DNA from: Hydrogenophilus sp.
Lineage (GTDB): Bacteria; Pseudomonadota; Gammaproteobacteria; Burkholderiales; Rhodocyclaceae
DNA: 64,000 bases
Assembly (NCBI GenBank): GCA_026416515.1
Contig: JAOAEZ010000002.1
Span: 152,573-216,572 of the forward strand
Reading direction: 5' to 3'
Position 1 is the stretch's first letter, and every line of letters begins with the position of its first letter. Under the pieces are notes generated by a model. It worked only from the letters and a program-made list of their open reading frames with translations, did not search any database and was not told the DNA's origin. Shown in pieces: positions 1 through 8,163 of this stretch. The translations under genes were made by a program, and so were the position numbers.

Positions 1-1
1 C

Positions 2-238
2 GAGTGCGACGAGGTGCGGTGCAGCCATGGGGCGACAGTAGGGAAGTTGGATGAGATAGCCCGCTTTTATTTGATGAGCCGGGGATTGTCACCCGAGGCA
101 GCCGAGGCATTGTTGATCTTCGCGTTCGTGGCAGAGATGGTGGAGGAGATACCCCACTCGGCGTTGGCTAAGGAGGCGACCGCGGCGCTGGGGATACGTT
201 TGCCCGGACGGGCGGTTTTGGAGGAGTGCGATGGGTGA
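2..238 (+). CDS. sufD: SufD, C-terminal fragment
   Basis: This is the last 78 codons of a gene that enters from outside the window; the frame is open from base 2. The visible text contains VRCSHGATVGKLDE followed by a helical tail with FYLMSRGLSPEAAEALL. That is the highly conserved C-terminal end of SufB/SufD, the scaffold subunits of the SUF iron-sulfur assembly complex in the cytoplasm. SufD rather than SufB is inferred because sufS follows directly, as in sufBCDS operons, and because the tail reads like SufD (acidic EEIPHSALAKEA). The stop codon lies inside the start region of sufS (8-base overlap), which implies translational coupling. The 5' part, and sufB and sufC, are not visible. Confidence 0.88.
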   Translation, partial: ECDEVRCSHGATVGKLDEIARFYLMSRGLSPEAAEALLIFAFVAEMVEEIPHSALAKEATAALGIRLPGRAVLEECDG

Positions 239-1481
239 GATGCACGCCGCAGAGAGGAGCCGCTTGTGGTCGCCAGAGCGCGTGCGGGGAGATTTTCCAG
301 CGCTGAGCCTCAAGATAAACGGCTTTCCATTGTCATACTTGGATAACGCCGCAACGACCCAGAAACCAAAGGTGGTGATCGAGCGATTGGCTTATTTTTA
401 TGCGCACGAGAATGCTAATATCCATCGGGGGGTTCATCGGTTGGCGGAGTTGGCAACCGCCGCATACGAGGGGGCAAGAGAGCGCGTGCGCCGCTTTGTG
501 AATGCCCGGTCGGTGGAGGAGATTGTCTTCGTTCGAGGAACGACTGAGGCGATCAATTTGGTGGCCGCGAGTTTGGGCACCCTTTGGCAGAGAGGGGATG
601 AGGTGGTGGTGAGCGCGATGGAGCACCACGCGAATATCGTTCCGTGGCAGCTTTTGGCAGAGCGCCAGGGGATAGGGGTGCGCGTCTTGCCGATGAACGA
701 GGCGGGAGAGTTGGAGGTGGAGAAACTGCCGGAGTTGCTCACCCCACGAACACGGTTGGTGGCGGTTACCCACGTTTCCAATGTGTTGGGGACGATGAAC
801 CCGATCGCCGAGATCGTGCGAATGGCCCACGCAGCCGGAGCATTGGTGTTGGTGGATGGCGCCCAGGCGGTGAGCCACTTGGCGGCAGTCGATGTGCAGG
901 CGTTAGGGGCCGATTTTTATTGTTTTTCAGGACATAAGATGTTCGCCCCTACAGGGATCGGCGTGTTGTACGGCCGACAGGAGTTATTGGCGGAGATGCC
1001 CCCTTATCAGGGTGGAGGAGATATGATCCGCACGGTGTCGTTCGCGGGAAGCACCTTCGCCGATCCTCCCTACCGATTCGAGGCGGGTACACCACCGATC
1101 GCGGAGGCAGTGGGGTTGGGGTGCGCGATCGATTACTTGGCTCAGTGGGATCGGCAAGCAGCCGAGGAGTATGAGCAGGAGTTGCTAGACTATACGATCG
1201 CTCGCTTGAGAGCGGTACCAGGGGTGCGAGTGCTCGGTTCACCACAGAGACGAATTGGGGTGGTGTCGTTTACATTGGCAGGGGTCCACGCCCACGATTT
1301 GGGAACTGTGCTCGACCGCTACGGAGTGGCGATCCGCGTGGGGCATCATTGCGCAATGCCGGTGATGGATTTTTACCGAGTGCCGGCGACAGCCCGCGTT
1401 TCATTGGCGATGTATAACACTTTCGAGGAGATCGATCAGATGGTGATGGCGTTGGAGGAGGCACGCCGATTGCTGGGATAA
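231..1481 (+). CDS. sufS: SufS cysteine desulfurase
   Basis: A 416-residue class V aminotransferase-fold, PLP-dependent enzyme that takes sulfur from L-cysteine as a persulfide for Fe-S cluster assembly. Visible hallmarks are the N-terminal LDNAATTQKP segment, the PLP lysine K236 in FSGHKMFAPTG and the catalytic cysteine C374 in RVGHHCAMPVM. The RVGHHCAMP context is that of group II (SufS) desulfurases rather than IscS/NifS. Length is normal for SufS (about 406-420). The ATG at 231 overlaps the sufD stop; a second ATG nine bases downstream is possible. SufU, its usual sulfur acceptor, follows 16 bases later, so SufS-SufU transpersulfuration is the expected reaction. Confidence 0.96.
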   Translation: MGEMHAAERSRLWSPERVRGDFPALSLKINGFPLSYLDNAATTQKPKVVIERLAYFYAHENANIHRGVHRLAELATAAYEGARERVRRFVNARSVEEIVFVRGTTEAINLVAASLGTLWQRGDEVVVSAMEHHANIVPWQLLAERQGIGVRVLPMNEAGELEVEKLPELLTPRTRLVAVTHVSNVLGTMNPIAEIVRMAHAAGALVLVDGAQAVSHLAAVDVQALGADFYCFSGHKMFAPTGIGVLYGRQELLAEMPPYQGGGDMIRTVSFAGSTFADPPYRFEAGTPPIAEAVGLGCAIDYLAQWDRQAAEEYEQELLDYTIARLRAVPGVRVLGSPQRRIGVVSFTLAGVHAHDLGTVLDRYGVAIRVGHHCAMPVMDFYRVPATARVSLAMYNTFEEIDQMVMALEEARRLLG

Positions 1482-1497
1482 ATAAAGGAGATAACGG

Positions 1498-1944
1498 GTG
1501 GAAGGGTTGCGCGAGTTGTACCAGGAGTTGATCTTAGATCATAAACGCCATCCGCGTAATTTTCGGGTGATCGCCGATGCGACGGCGGCGGTGGAGGGCC
1601 ATAACCCGTTGTGTGGCGATCATTTGTGGTTGTACGTGAAAGTGGAGGGAGATCGAATCGCCGATGTGGCTTTCCAGGGGGAGGGGTGCGCGATTTCGAC
1701 GGCTTCGGCGTCGTTGCTGACCGAGTCGCTGCAGGGACAGTCGGTGGCAGAGGCGGAGAGGCTTTTGCAGGAGGTGATCGCGCTGCTGACAGAGGGGAAG
1801 GGATCAGCAGAGGCATTGGGAAAGTTGGGGGTGTTGGCAGGGGTGCGCGATTTCCCGAGCCGTGTCAAGTGCGCGATGTTGGCATGGCGGACGTTGGAGG
1901 CGGCGTTGGCCGGGAAGGGTACGCCGAGCGTGACAACAGAGTAG
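1498..1944 (+). CDS. sufU: SufU sulfur-transfer / scaffold-like protein
   Basis: A 148-residue IscU-fold protein starting at GTG; the preceding AAGGAGATAACG gives a good ribosome binding site. Three conserved cysteines are present: C39 in PLCGD (with D41), C64 in GEGCAIS and C125 in VKCAMLAW. The roughly 20-residue insertion (residues 96-116) between the second and third cysteines is typical of SufU rather than IscU, which lacks it. In characterised SufU proteins these residues hold zinc and accept persulfide from SufS, so it probably relays sulfur rather than acting as the main scaffold. It sits directly behind sufS. The DNA after its stop is an almost pure purine tract. Confidence 0.93.
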   Translation: MEGLRELYQELILDHKRHPRNFRVIADATAAVEGHNPLCGDHLWLYVKVEGDRIADVAFQGEGCAISTASASLLTESLQGQSVAEAERLLQEVIALLTEGKGSAEALGKLGVLAGVRDFPSRVKCAMLAWRTLEAALAGKGTPSVTTE

Positions 1945-2050
1945 AGAAGGGGGAAGAGGAGCGTGAGAGAAGGGAGAATGAGAGGAAAGAGAGGGGTGGA
2001 GAGAGAAGCATACTTTGAACGCGGAGCAATGGTACGCAGGAGGAGAGGCA

Positions 2051-2617
2051 GTGTACGGGCATGGAGTGGGCAGTAAAGAGCGAGAGTTAGTGGCATTGAA
2101 GCGCGATTGCCCGGCGATTGCCGTGCCGACGGGGGAGACAGCTCTTCTTCCCGAAGGGTCGGTGGTGGAGGTGGTGCAGGCATTGGGGGGATCCTATACG
2201 GTGCAGTTGGGGTGGCGATTGTTCCGAATCGATGGCGCCGATGGCGATGCGCTGGGGAAGCCTCCCCGACAAAAACCAGTACTGCCGGAGAACGCCAGCG
2301 ATGAGGAGGTAGAGCGGTTGGTGTGGGAGCAGTTGCGGAGTTGCTACGATCCCGAGATTCCCGTGAATATCGTCGATTTAGGATTGGTCTATGCGTGCGA
2401 GGTGGTGCGCCAGACCGACGGCAGCCGGTGGGTGCGGGTGGCGATGACATTGACTGCTCCAGCGTGCGGAATGGGCCCCGTTTTGACCGAAGAGGTGCGC
2501 CGCCGCGTGTTGGAGGTGCCGACGGTGAAGGAGTGCGAGGTGGAGTTGGTGTTCGATCCGCCTTGGGATCGAAGCCGAATGAGCGAGGCAGCCCAGTTGG
2601 CGTTGGGGGTGTTCTGA
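2051..2617 (+). CDS. sufT: SufT, DUF59/MIP18-family Fe-S maturation factor
   Basis: The C-terminal half (from about residue 90 of the longest reading) is a DUF59/MIP18 domain: EEVERLVWEQLRSCYDPEIP, NIVDLGLVY, MTLTAPACGMGP with the conserved cysteine, and VFDPPWDRSRMSEAAQ. The N-terminal part (ALKRDCPAIAVPTGE, ALGGSYTVQ) is the extension that marks SufT. SufT helps mature Fe-S proteins in organisms that rely on SUF. The frame is open from TTG at 2015. I prefer GTG at 2051 because AGGAG lies five bases upstream and the resulting 188 residues fit the family; GTG at 2066 is another option. It lies between sufU and the Rieske gene in the same operon. Confidence 0.9.
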   Translation: MYGHGVGSKERELVALKRDCPAIAVPTGETALLPEGSVVEVVQALGGSYTVQLGWRLFRIDGADGDALGKPPRQKPVLPENASDEEVERLVWEQLRSCYDPEIPVNIVDLGLVYACEVVRQTDGSRWVRVAMTLTAPACGMGPVLTEEVRRRVLEVPTVKECEVELVFDPPWDRSRMSEAAQLALGVF

Positions 2618-2649
2618 GCGCTTTAGTGTATTTCGTGAAAGAGGAGGAG

Positions 2650-2997
2650 ATGATGGCGTGGGTGAGGGTGTGCCCGGTGTCGAAGTTGCCCGTCGAGGGA
2701 AGACAGGTGGTGGAGATAGAGGGCGAGGAGGTGCTGGTGGTGCGAACGGCAAGGGGGATCTTTGCTGTGGAGAACCGCTGTAGCCATGCAGGGGTGGCGT
2801 TGGCGGAGGGGCCAGTGGAGGAGGAGACGATCGTTTGCCCTTTGCATAGGGCGCGCTTTTCGTTGGCGAGCGGGGAGGCGTTGTCTCCGCCGGCTTATGA
2901 GGGAATCGCGACCTTTCCTGTGCGGGTGGAGGGGGAATGGGTTTGGGTAGGGAGCGTTCGTGCCCAGGAGAGCAGTGAAGAGGAGGCAGTGGGGTGA
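2650..2997 (+). CDS. Rieske-type [2Fe-2S] ferredoxin of the SUF operon
   Basis: A 115-residue protein consisting of one Rieske domain. The ligands are clear: C44-S-H46 in NRCSHAGVALAEG and C63-P-L-H66 in CPLHRARFSLASG. It resembles the small NirD/BphF-like Rieske ferredoxins that pass electrons to oxygenases or reductases. Its location inside a suf operon suggests an electron donor for cluster assembly, which is inference. The start is one of two consecutive ATGs (2650, 2653) after GAGGAGGAG. A longer open frame upstream (from 2323) only overlaps sufT and is not used. Its stop overlaps the GTG of the next gene (GTGA). Confidence 0.88.
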   Translation: MMAWVRVCPVSKLPVEGRQVVEIEGEEVLVVRTARGIFAVENRCSHAGVALAEGPVEEETIVCPLHRARFSLASGEALSPPAYEGIATFPVRVEGEWVWVGSVRAQESSEEEAVG

Positions 2998-3395
2998 GTG
3001 CAGAGATGAGTAGGAACGAGCGAATGGAGGCGGCCGCAGCGCGAGGGGTGACGTTGCCGGCAGAGGATCGGGTAACGGTGACACCAGCGGCAGTGGCTCA
3101 TTTGCGCCGAATGTTGGCAAAGAGTCCGCGAGCAATTGGGGTGCGGTTGGGGGTGAAGCGAAGCGGTTGCTCGGGGTGGAGTTACGATGTGGGGTTGACA
3201 GAGGAGGTCGGGGAGGAGGATGTGTGGTTTGCAGTGGAGGGGGAGAGGTGGGGGGTGGTGGTGCCGAGCGAGGCATTGCCGTTAGTACGAGGAACACGGA
3301 TCGATTTGGCGGGGGAGGGTTTAATGCGCCGGTTGGTATTTGCGAATCCAAACGCACGAGGGGAGTGCGGGTGCGGGGGGAGTTTCGCAGTTTAG
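2994..3395 (+). CDS. sufA: A-type Fe-S carrier (SufA/ErpA/IscA family)
   Basis: A 133-residue HesB/IscA-family protein. The three invariant cysteines are visible: C59 in SGCSGWSY and C125/C127 in ECGCGGSF. These bind an Fe-S cluster or iron for transfer to apo-proteins. The GTG start at 2994 overlaps the Rieske stop, with AGGAGG seven bases upstream; ATG at 3006 would remove four residues. The N-terminus is about 20 residues longer than in IscA. As the last gene of the sufD-S-U-T-Rieske operon it is best called SufA, but sequence alone cannot separate SufA from ErpA or IscA. Confidence 0.9.
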   Translation: MSAEMSRNERMEAAAARGVTLPAEDRVTVTPAAVAHLRRMLAKSPRAIGVRLGVKRSGCSGWSYDVGLTEEVGEEDVWFAVEGERWGVVVPSEALPLVRGTRIDLAGEGLMRRLVFANPNARGECGCGGSFAV

Positions 3396-3508
3396 GGGGA
3401 TTGAGTAGGGGTTGAGAGAAAATGGGACAAAAAGAGAGAAGCAGAAAGCAGTAGGGCTGGGTCTCGGAAGTGAGCGAAAAGGAGCTATTTTGTTTTCAAT
3501 GGAATCGC

Positions 3509-6118
3509 TCAGGAGGGGAGAGTTCGAGGAGGGAGAGTGAGGCGGGCGAGAAGTTCGCGGGTGAGGGCATTTTGGACGTCGGGACGGTGGAGGTGAGGGG
3601 CGACAACCACAAAGGTGTCTTCGAGCCGCTCGCCAACGGTGTGGATGCGGGCAAGGTGTACATCGATGTGGTGGGCAGCAAGGGTGGAGACGATGTCGAA
3701 GAGGGCGCCGGGACGATCTACCGCGACGATGGTGAGGAGGTGGCGAGTGGCGTGTTCGTCAGGGGCGATGGTAATCTGCGGGGGGAAGCCAAAGACGCGG
3801 GCGAGGGGAGAGAGACGCCGGCTGCGGGGTTGAAGGGGGGGAGGGGGATAGGGGGTTTGAAGGGCTCGCGTGAGTTGGTATTCGACAAGGGAGAGGGCTT
3901 CGCGGACAGCTTGGTCAGGGGGAAGAGCAACGACAAAGGTGTCTAGAGCCCAGCCGTCAGGGGTGGTGAAGATACGCGCTTCCCAGATGTTCCAGTCGAG
4001 TTCGACGAAGAGACGAACGATGGTGACCAAGAGCTGCGGACGGTCGGGGGTGAAGATCATCACTTCGGCACTGTGACCATCGGGGAGAGCACGGGCCCGA
4101 ACGATCGATTCTCCCCGAGTGTGCCGACGGTAGAGGTGACGGGTGTGCCAGGCGATGAGTTCAGGGGTGTGGCGGAGAAAGTAGTCGGGTCCGAGACGAT
4201 TCCAGAGGGATCGCTCTACACCAGGGGTAAGCCCGTGGAAGCGAAGGATCGCACGGGCACGCTCACAACGTTCTGCGATGGGGTCGGGAAGGGGATGCCC
4301 CGCTAACCAGCGGCGCAGGTGGTTGCGGGTTTGGTAGAAGAGTTCGGCGAGAAGCCGCTCTTTCCATGGGGTCCAGACGCGCGGACTGGTGCCGCGAATG
4401 TCGGCGTGCGTGAGAAGATAGAGGGCGATGAGCCGCTCTTCGGTGCCGACGTGGCGGGCGAAGCGGTCGATGGTGGCGGGGTCGCTGAGGTCTTCTTTTT
4501 GCGCGATGCGACTCATGGTAAGGTGTTCGCGGACAAGCCAGGCGATGAGGTCAAGGTCAGCGGGGGTAATGGGGTGAGAGCCGAGAAAGTCGCGGGCGAG
4601 TTGGGCACCGATTTGGCTGTGATCTCCTCCTCGCCCTTTGCCAATGTCGTGAAAGAGAGCGGCGAGGTAGAGAATCCAAGGACGGGCGAATTGGGCCATG
4701 AGGGCGTTCATCTCCGGGTATTCGTGGGCGTGCTCTTCCATCGTAAACCGGCGCAGATTGCGGATGACCATGAGGGTGTGAAGGTCCACGGTGAATTCGT
4801 GGTAGAGGTCATATTGCATCTGCCCGACGATTTGCCCCCAGGCAGGGAGGTAGCGCGCGAGGAGGTCAAATTGGTTCATGAAGCGAGTGGCGTGGACAAT
4901 GCCGCGCGGTTCACGAAAGATGGCGAGAAAGAGGTTCTGATAGAGAGGGTTGCAGTGGGTATGGGCGTCTATGGTTTCGCGCGCCGCCCAGAGAAGCCGC
5001 GCGGCACGCGGGGTGAGCCCGACGATTTCCGGGTGTTGCATGAGACGAAGAACCACCGTGAAACGGGTTTCGGGATGGTCGAGAAAAATACGGTCGTGAA
5101 CCACGTCAAGCCGATCGTTTCGCCGAAGAAAGTGGGGGTCGATGGGGTGCGGTTCGACCGCTGCAGAGAGGGCATGCTTTTGTTCGAGGTGCTCTTCAAA
5201 GGCAGCGATGAGGAGCCGCGAGAGGTGGAGCGTGGTTTTGGCCGTGGTGTAGTAACGGTGCATGAGGACTTCGGCAGGACGGCGTTCGCCGTCGGGGGGA
5301 ATGGCAAGCCGCTCGGCAAGGGCAATTTGATGGTCAAAGAGGAGACGATCTTCGTGCCGGCCGGCGAGGAGGTGAAGGTGAATACGAATGGCGGCAAGAA
5401 ATCGCTGACAGCGGTCGAGTTCCCGGGCTTCGTGGGGATAGAGGAGACCAGCTTTGGCGAGGGCCGACCAGCGACCGGTGTACCCGAGGATACGAGCTAT
5501 CCAGATGAGAATGTTGAGGTCGCGCCAACCACCTGGATGTTCTTTGACGTTGGGTTCGAGAACGTAGGGGGAGAGCCAACGGTGATGACGCCGCTCTTGT
5601 TCGAGAAGCTTGGCTCGAAAGAAGGCGATCGGATCGAGGGTGGCGATGAGTTGAGCGAGCAATTGCTCAGCAAGAGAGACTGCACCGGCGATCCGCCTTC
5701 CTTCGAGAAGGTTGGTGGCTACCGTGATGTCGCCGCGAGCAAGCGCGAGGGCTTCCTCCGGAGTGCGCACGCTGATGCCGACCTCCAGACCAATGTCCCA
5801 AAGCGTCGCAACGAGGGCCTCAGCCCGCGCCGCCTCGGCTGGAGAAAGGGGAGCAGGAACGAGGAGGGTGAGGTCGATGTCGCTGGCGGGAAAGAGCTCG
5901 CGCCGTCCGTAACCGCCTACGGCGAGGAGCGCCCCATGAGTGGGGAGGGGAAGAAGACGCGTGAGATCGAGGAGCAGTTGGTCGATGAGCCGGGTATGAC
6001 GCCGCAGATAGCGAAGGGGGGTGAGCTGCCCGCTGAGAAAGGCTTGGGCAAGAACAGTACGGTCAACAGCGAGACGACGGGCAAGCGCGGCAAGGGAGGA
6101 GGAGAGGTTAGGGGACAT
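3509..6118 (-). CDS. glnD: GlnD, bifunctional PII uridylyltransferase / uridylyl-removing enzyme
   Basis: An 869-residue protein that adds or removes UMP on PII proteins according to glutamine level, so it is the primary nitrogen sensor. Domains in order are a nucleotidyltransferase core with GGYGRRELFPASDIDL (residues 68-83), a helical linker, an HD hydrolase domain with the H490-D491 pair in LFHDIGKGRGGDHS, and two C-terminal ACT domains (about 690-770 and 795-865, the second with AVDRPGALFDIVSTL). E. coli GlnD is 890 residues, so this is full length. The ATG at 6118 gives an 11-base overlap with the map stop; the longer open frame upstream of it runs inside map and lacks family similarity. 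map-glnD is a common gene pair. Confidence 0.95.
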   Translation of the reverse strand: MSPNLSSSLAALARRLAVDRTVLAQAFLSGQLTPLRYLRRHTRLIDQLLLDLTRLLPLPTHGALLAVGGYGRRELFPASDIDLTLLVPAPLSPAEAARAEALVATLWDIGLEVGISVRTPEEALALARGDITVATNLLEGRRIAGAVSLAEQLLAQLIATLDPIAFFRAKLLEQERRHHRWLSPYVLEPNVKEHPGGWRDLNILIWIARILGYTGRWSALAKAGLLYPHEARELDRCQRFLAAIRIHLHLLAGRHEDRLLFDHQIALAERLAIPPDGERRPAEVLMHRYYTTAKTTLHLSRLLIAAFEEHLEQKHALSAAVEPHPIDPHFLRRNDRLDVVHDRIFLDHPETRFTVVLRLMQHPEIVGLTPRAARLLWAARETIDAHTHCNPLYQNLFLAIFREPRGIVHATRFMNQFDLLARYLPAWGQIVGQMQYDLYHEFTVDLHTLMVIRNLRRFTMEEHAHEYPEMNALMAQFARPWILYLAALFHDIGKGRGGDHSQIGAQLARDFLGSHPITPADLDLIAWLVREHLTMSRIAQKEDLSDPATIDRFARHVGTEERLIALYLLTHADIRGTSPRVWTPWKERLLAELFYQTRNHLRRWLAGHPLPDPIAERCERARAILRFHGLTPGVERSLWNRLGPDYFLRHTPELIAWHTRHLYRRHTRGESIVRARALPDGHSAEVMIFTPDRPQLLVTIVRLFVELDWNIWEARIFTTPDGWALDTFVVALPPDQAVREALSLVEYQLTRALQTPYPPPPLQPRSRRLSPLARVFGFPPQITIAPDEHATRHLLTIVAVDRPGALFDIVSTLAAHHIDVHLARIHTVGERLEDTFVVVAPHLHRPDVQNALTRELLARLTLPPRTLPS

Positions 6119-6971
6119 AAAGCGGTTGGGCGGGTGGGAGAAGGGTCCGACCGTCGCTGCCGAGGTAGGGGAGGAGAAAAGAGGGGGGAGGAGGGGCCCC
6201 CGGAGAGAGGGTGAGGATTTCGACGCCGTTTTCGGTGACAAGAATGGTGTGTTCCCATTGGGCTGAGAGGCTGCGGTCGCGCGTGACAACGGTCCAGCCG
6301 TCAGCAAGGAGAGAGGTGTGGGGTTTGCCAGCGTTGATCATCGGTTCGATGGTAAAGGTCATCCCCGGTTGGAGGGTGATTCCAGTGCCCGGTTTGCCGA
6401 CGTGCATGACTTGCGGTTCTTCGTGAAAACGCCGACCAATCCCGTGACCACAGTAGTCGCGAACAACCGAGAAACCGTGCCGACGGGCATGGGCTTCAAT
6501 GGCAGCACCGATGTCGCCGAGCTTTCCCCCAGGTCGAACCGCAGCGATGCCCAGCCAGAGACATTCGTAGGCTACCGCAACGAGCCGACGCGCGAGGAGC
6601 GAGGTCTCTCCTCCAACAATGTACATGCGGCTGGTGTCACCATGCCAGCCATCTTTGAGGATGGTGATGTCGATGTTGAGGATGTCGCCTTTTTTGAGGG
6701 GCTTTTGATTGGGAATGCCATGGCAGACGACATGGTTAACAGAGGTGCATGTGGCATTGGGAAAGGGGTTGCGACTGCCAGGGGGATAGTGAAGAGGAGC
6801 GGGAATGGCGTTTTGAACGTCGACGATGTAGCGGTGGCAGAGTTGGTCGAGTTCGGCAGTGGTGACACCGGGTTGAACATAGGGTTCGATGTAGTCGAGA
6901 ACTTCGGCCGCAAGCCGACAGGCAACACGCATGGCGTCGAGTTCTTGAGGGGTTTTTAGATCGATCGGCAT
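6108..6971 (-). CDS. map: Methionine aminopeptidase, type I
   Basis: A 287-residue MetAP that removes the N-terminal methionine from nascent proteins. The dinuclear metal site is readable: two aspartates in ILNIDIT and HGDTSRM, the histidine of CGHGIGRRFHEEP, the glutamate of FTIEPM and the glutamate of QWEHTILV. The typical start MPIDLKTPQELDAMR fixes the ATG at 6971. The last 30 residues (after VEILTLS) are Pro/Ser/Leu-rich and longer than usual (E. coli Map is 264 residues), in line with the pyrimidine-rich sense strand of minus genes here. It lies 10 bases downstream of prfB and overlaps glnD, so prfB-map-glnD is probably one transcript. Confidence 0.96.
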   Translation of the reverse strand: MPIDLKTPQELDAMRVACRLAAEVLDYIEPYVQPGVTTAELDQLCHRYIVDVQNAIPAPLHYPPGSRNPFPNATCTSVNHVVCHGIPNQKPLKKGDILNIDITILKDGWHGDTSRMYIVGGETSLLARRLVAVAYECLWLGIAAVRPGGKLGDIGAAIEAHARRHGFSVVRDYCGHGIGRRFHEEPQVMHVGKPGTGITLQPGMTFTIEPMINAGKPHTSLLADGWTVVTRDRSLSAQWEHTILVTENGVEILTLSPGAPPPPSFLLPYLGSDGRTLLPPAQPLYVP

Positions 6972-6981
6972 GGCAACGCAA

Positions 6982-8128
6982 TTAGTCCGGGGCAGCAGGA
7001 GGTGTTGAGGGAGCCGTAGAGGAAATCCCTTGTTTGAGGGCGGCTTGGATGAAGGGATCGAGGTCGCCGTCGAGGACGGCTTGAGTGTTGCCAATTTCTA
7101 CACCCGTTCGTAGGTCTTTGATGCGCGATTGGTCGAGAACGTAGCTGCGGATTTGGTGACCCCAGCCAATGTCCGATTTGCTGGCTTCGAGAGCTTCTTG
7201 CGCGGCACGCCGTTTGCGGAGTTCCAGTTCGTAGAGACGGGCTTTGAGCATTTCCATGGCCATGGCTCGATTGCGGTGTTGCGAGCGGTCGTTTTGACAT
7301 TGAACGACGATTCCCGTGGGAAGATGAACGATGCGTACCGCCGAGTCGGTGCGGTTGACGTGTTGCCCTCCCGCCCCAGAGGCGCGATAGGTGTCGATCC
7401 TGAGGTCCGCGGGGTTGATGTCGATTTCGATTTTGTCGTCGACTTCGGGATAGACAAAGACCGAGGCAAAACTGGTGTGCCGCCGGGCATTGGCGTCAAA
7501 TGGGCTTTTGCGAACGAGCCGGTGAACGCCCGTTTCCGTGCGCAGCGTTCCGTAAGCATAGTCGCCTGTGACTTTGAGGGTGGCCGATTTGATCCCCGCA
7601 ACTTCACCCTCCGATTCTTCGAGGAGCTCTGTGGTAAAGCCTTTTTTTTCGCAGAAACGTAGATACATACGCAACAGCATCGCGGCCCAGTCTTGGGCTT
7701 CCGTGCCGCCCGCACCGGCCTGGATTTCCAGGTAGCAGTTGTTAGGGTCCAGAGGATCAGAGAACATGCGCCGAAGCTCTAGCGCCGAGAGGTGCCGCTC
7801 TAGGGCGTCGAGGTCGAGGGCAATGGCGGCAAGGGTGTGGGGGTCATTTTCTTGTTTGGCAAGTTCAAGGAGTTCGAAGAGGTTCTGCGCTTCCGCCGCC
7901 GTGCGCTGGAGGGGTTCGATCAGTTGCTCAAGCCGCCGCCGTTCTTTGCCAAGTTGTTGCACACGCTCGGGGTCGTTCCAGAGCGCAGGGTCTTCAAGGG
8001 CGCGAGTGATTTCGGCATGGCGATCGAGGAGTTGGTCGTAGTCAAAGATACCCCCGGAGTTCGCGGTTACGTTTGAGGAGGTCGTGAAGACGGTCGCTAA
8101 GGGTGTTGAGGAGTTGAGGATCAACCAT
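6982..8128 (-). CDS. prfB: Peptide chain release factor 2, with programmed +1 frameshift
   Basis: RF2 recognises UAA and UGA and triggers peptide release. Translation starts at ATG 8128 ([14 protein letters not shown]), runs 28 codons to RELRGYL and meets an in-frame TGA at 8044-8042. A +1 slip on CTT continues with [12 protein letters not shown] and reads to 6982, giving about 381 residues. The main frame is open further upstream but lacks the RF2 N-terminus. Visible motifs are the SPF tripeptide ([16 protein letters not shown]) that reads UGA, and GGQ ([16 protein letters not shown]) that enters the peptidyl transferase centre. The C-terminal [12 protein letters not shown] tail is extra. 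The first gene upstream on this strand is the GH13 gene, 35 bases away. Confidence 0.96.
8041..8056 (-). promoter_or_regulatory. prfB: RF2 autoregulatory +1 frameshift signal
   Basis: On the minus strand the site reads CGGGGGTATCTTTGAC. It has a Shine-Dalgarno-like GGGGG, three bases (TAT), the slippery CTT codon and the TGA stop followed by C. This is essentially the E. coli prfB site, in which scarce RF2 lets the ribosome slip +1 and make more RF2. The zero frame before the stop (RELRGYL) and the +1 frame after it (DYDQLL) both match RF2, which is strong evidence that the element is real and not a sequencing error. Confidence 0.96.
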
Positions 8129-8163
8129 CGCTTGCTTTTCTCCAGTGAGTGGGAAAGAACGAA

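Noticed and set aside
2323-2649. Longer N-terminus for the Rieske protein
   Set aside because: It lies in the other frame of sufT and lacks similarity; a strong ribosome binding site precedes ATG 2650.
4319-6214. 631-codon open frame on the + strand inside glnD
   Set aside because: It is exactly antisense to a clear GlnD with all domains, has no family motifs and is Glu/Gly/Arg-rich as expected from antisense of a C-rich coding strand.
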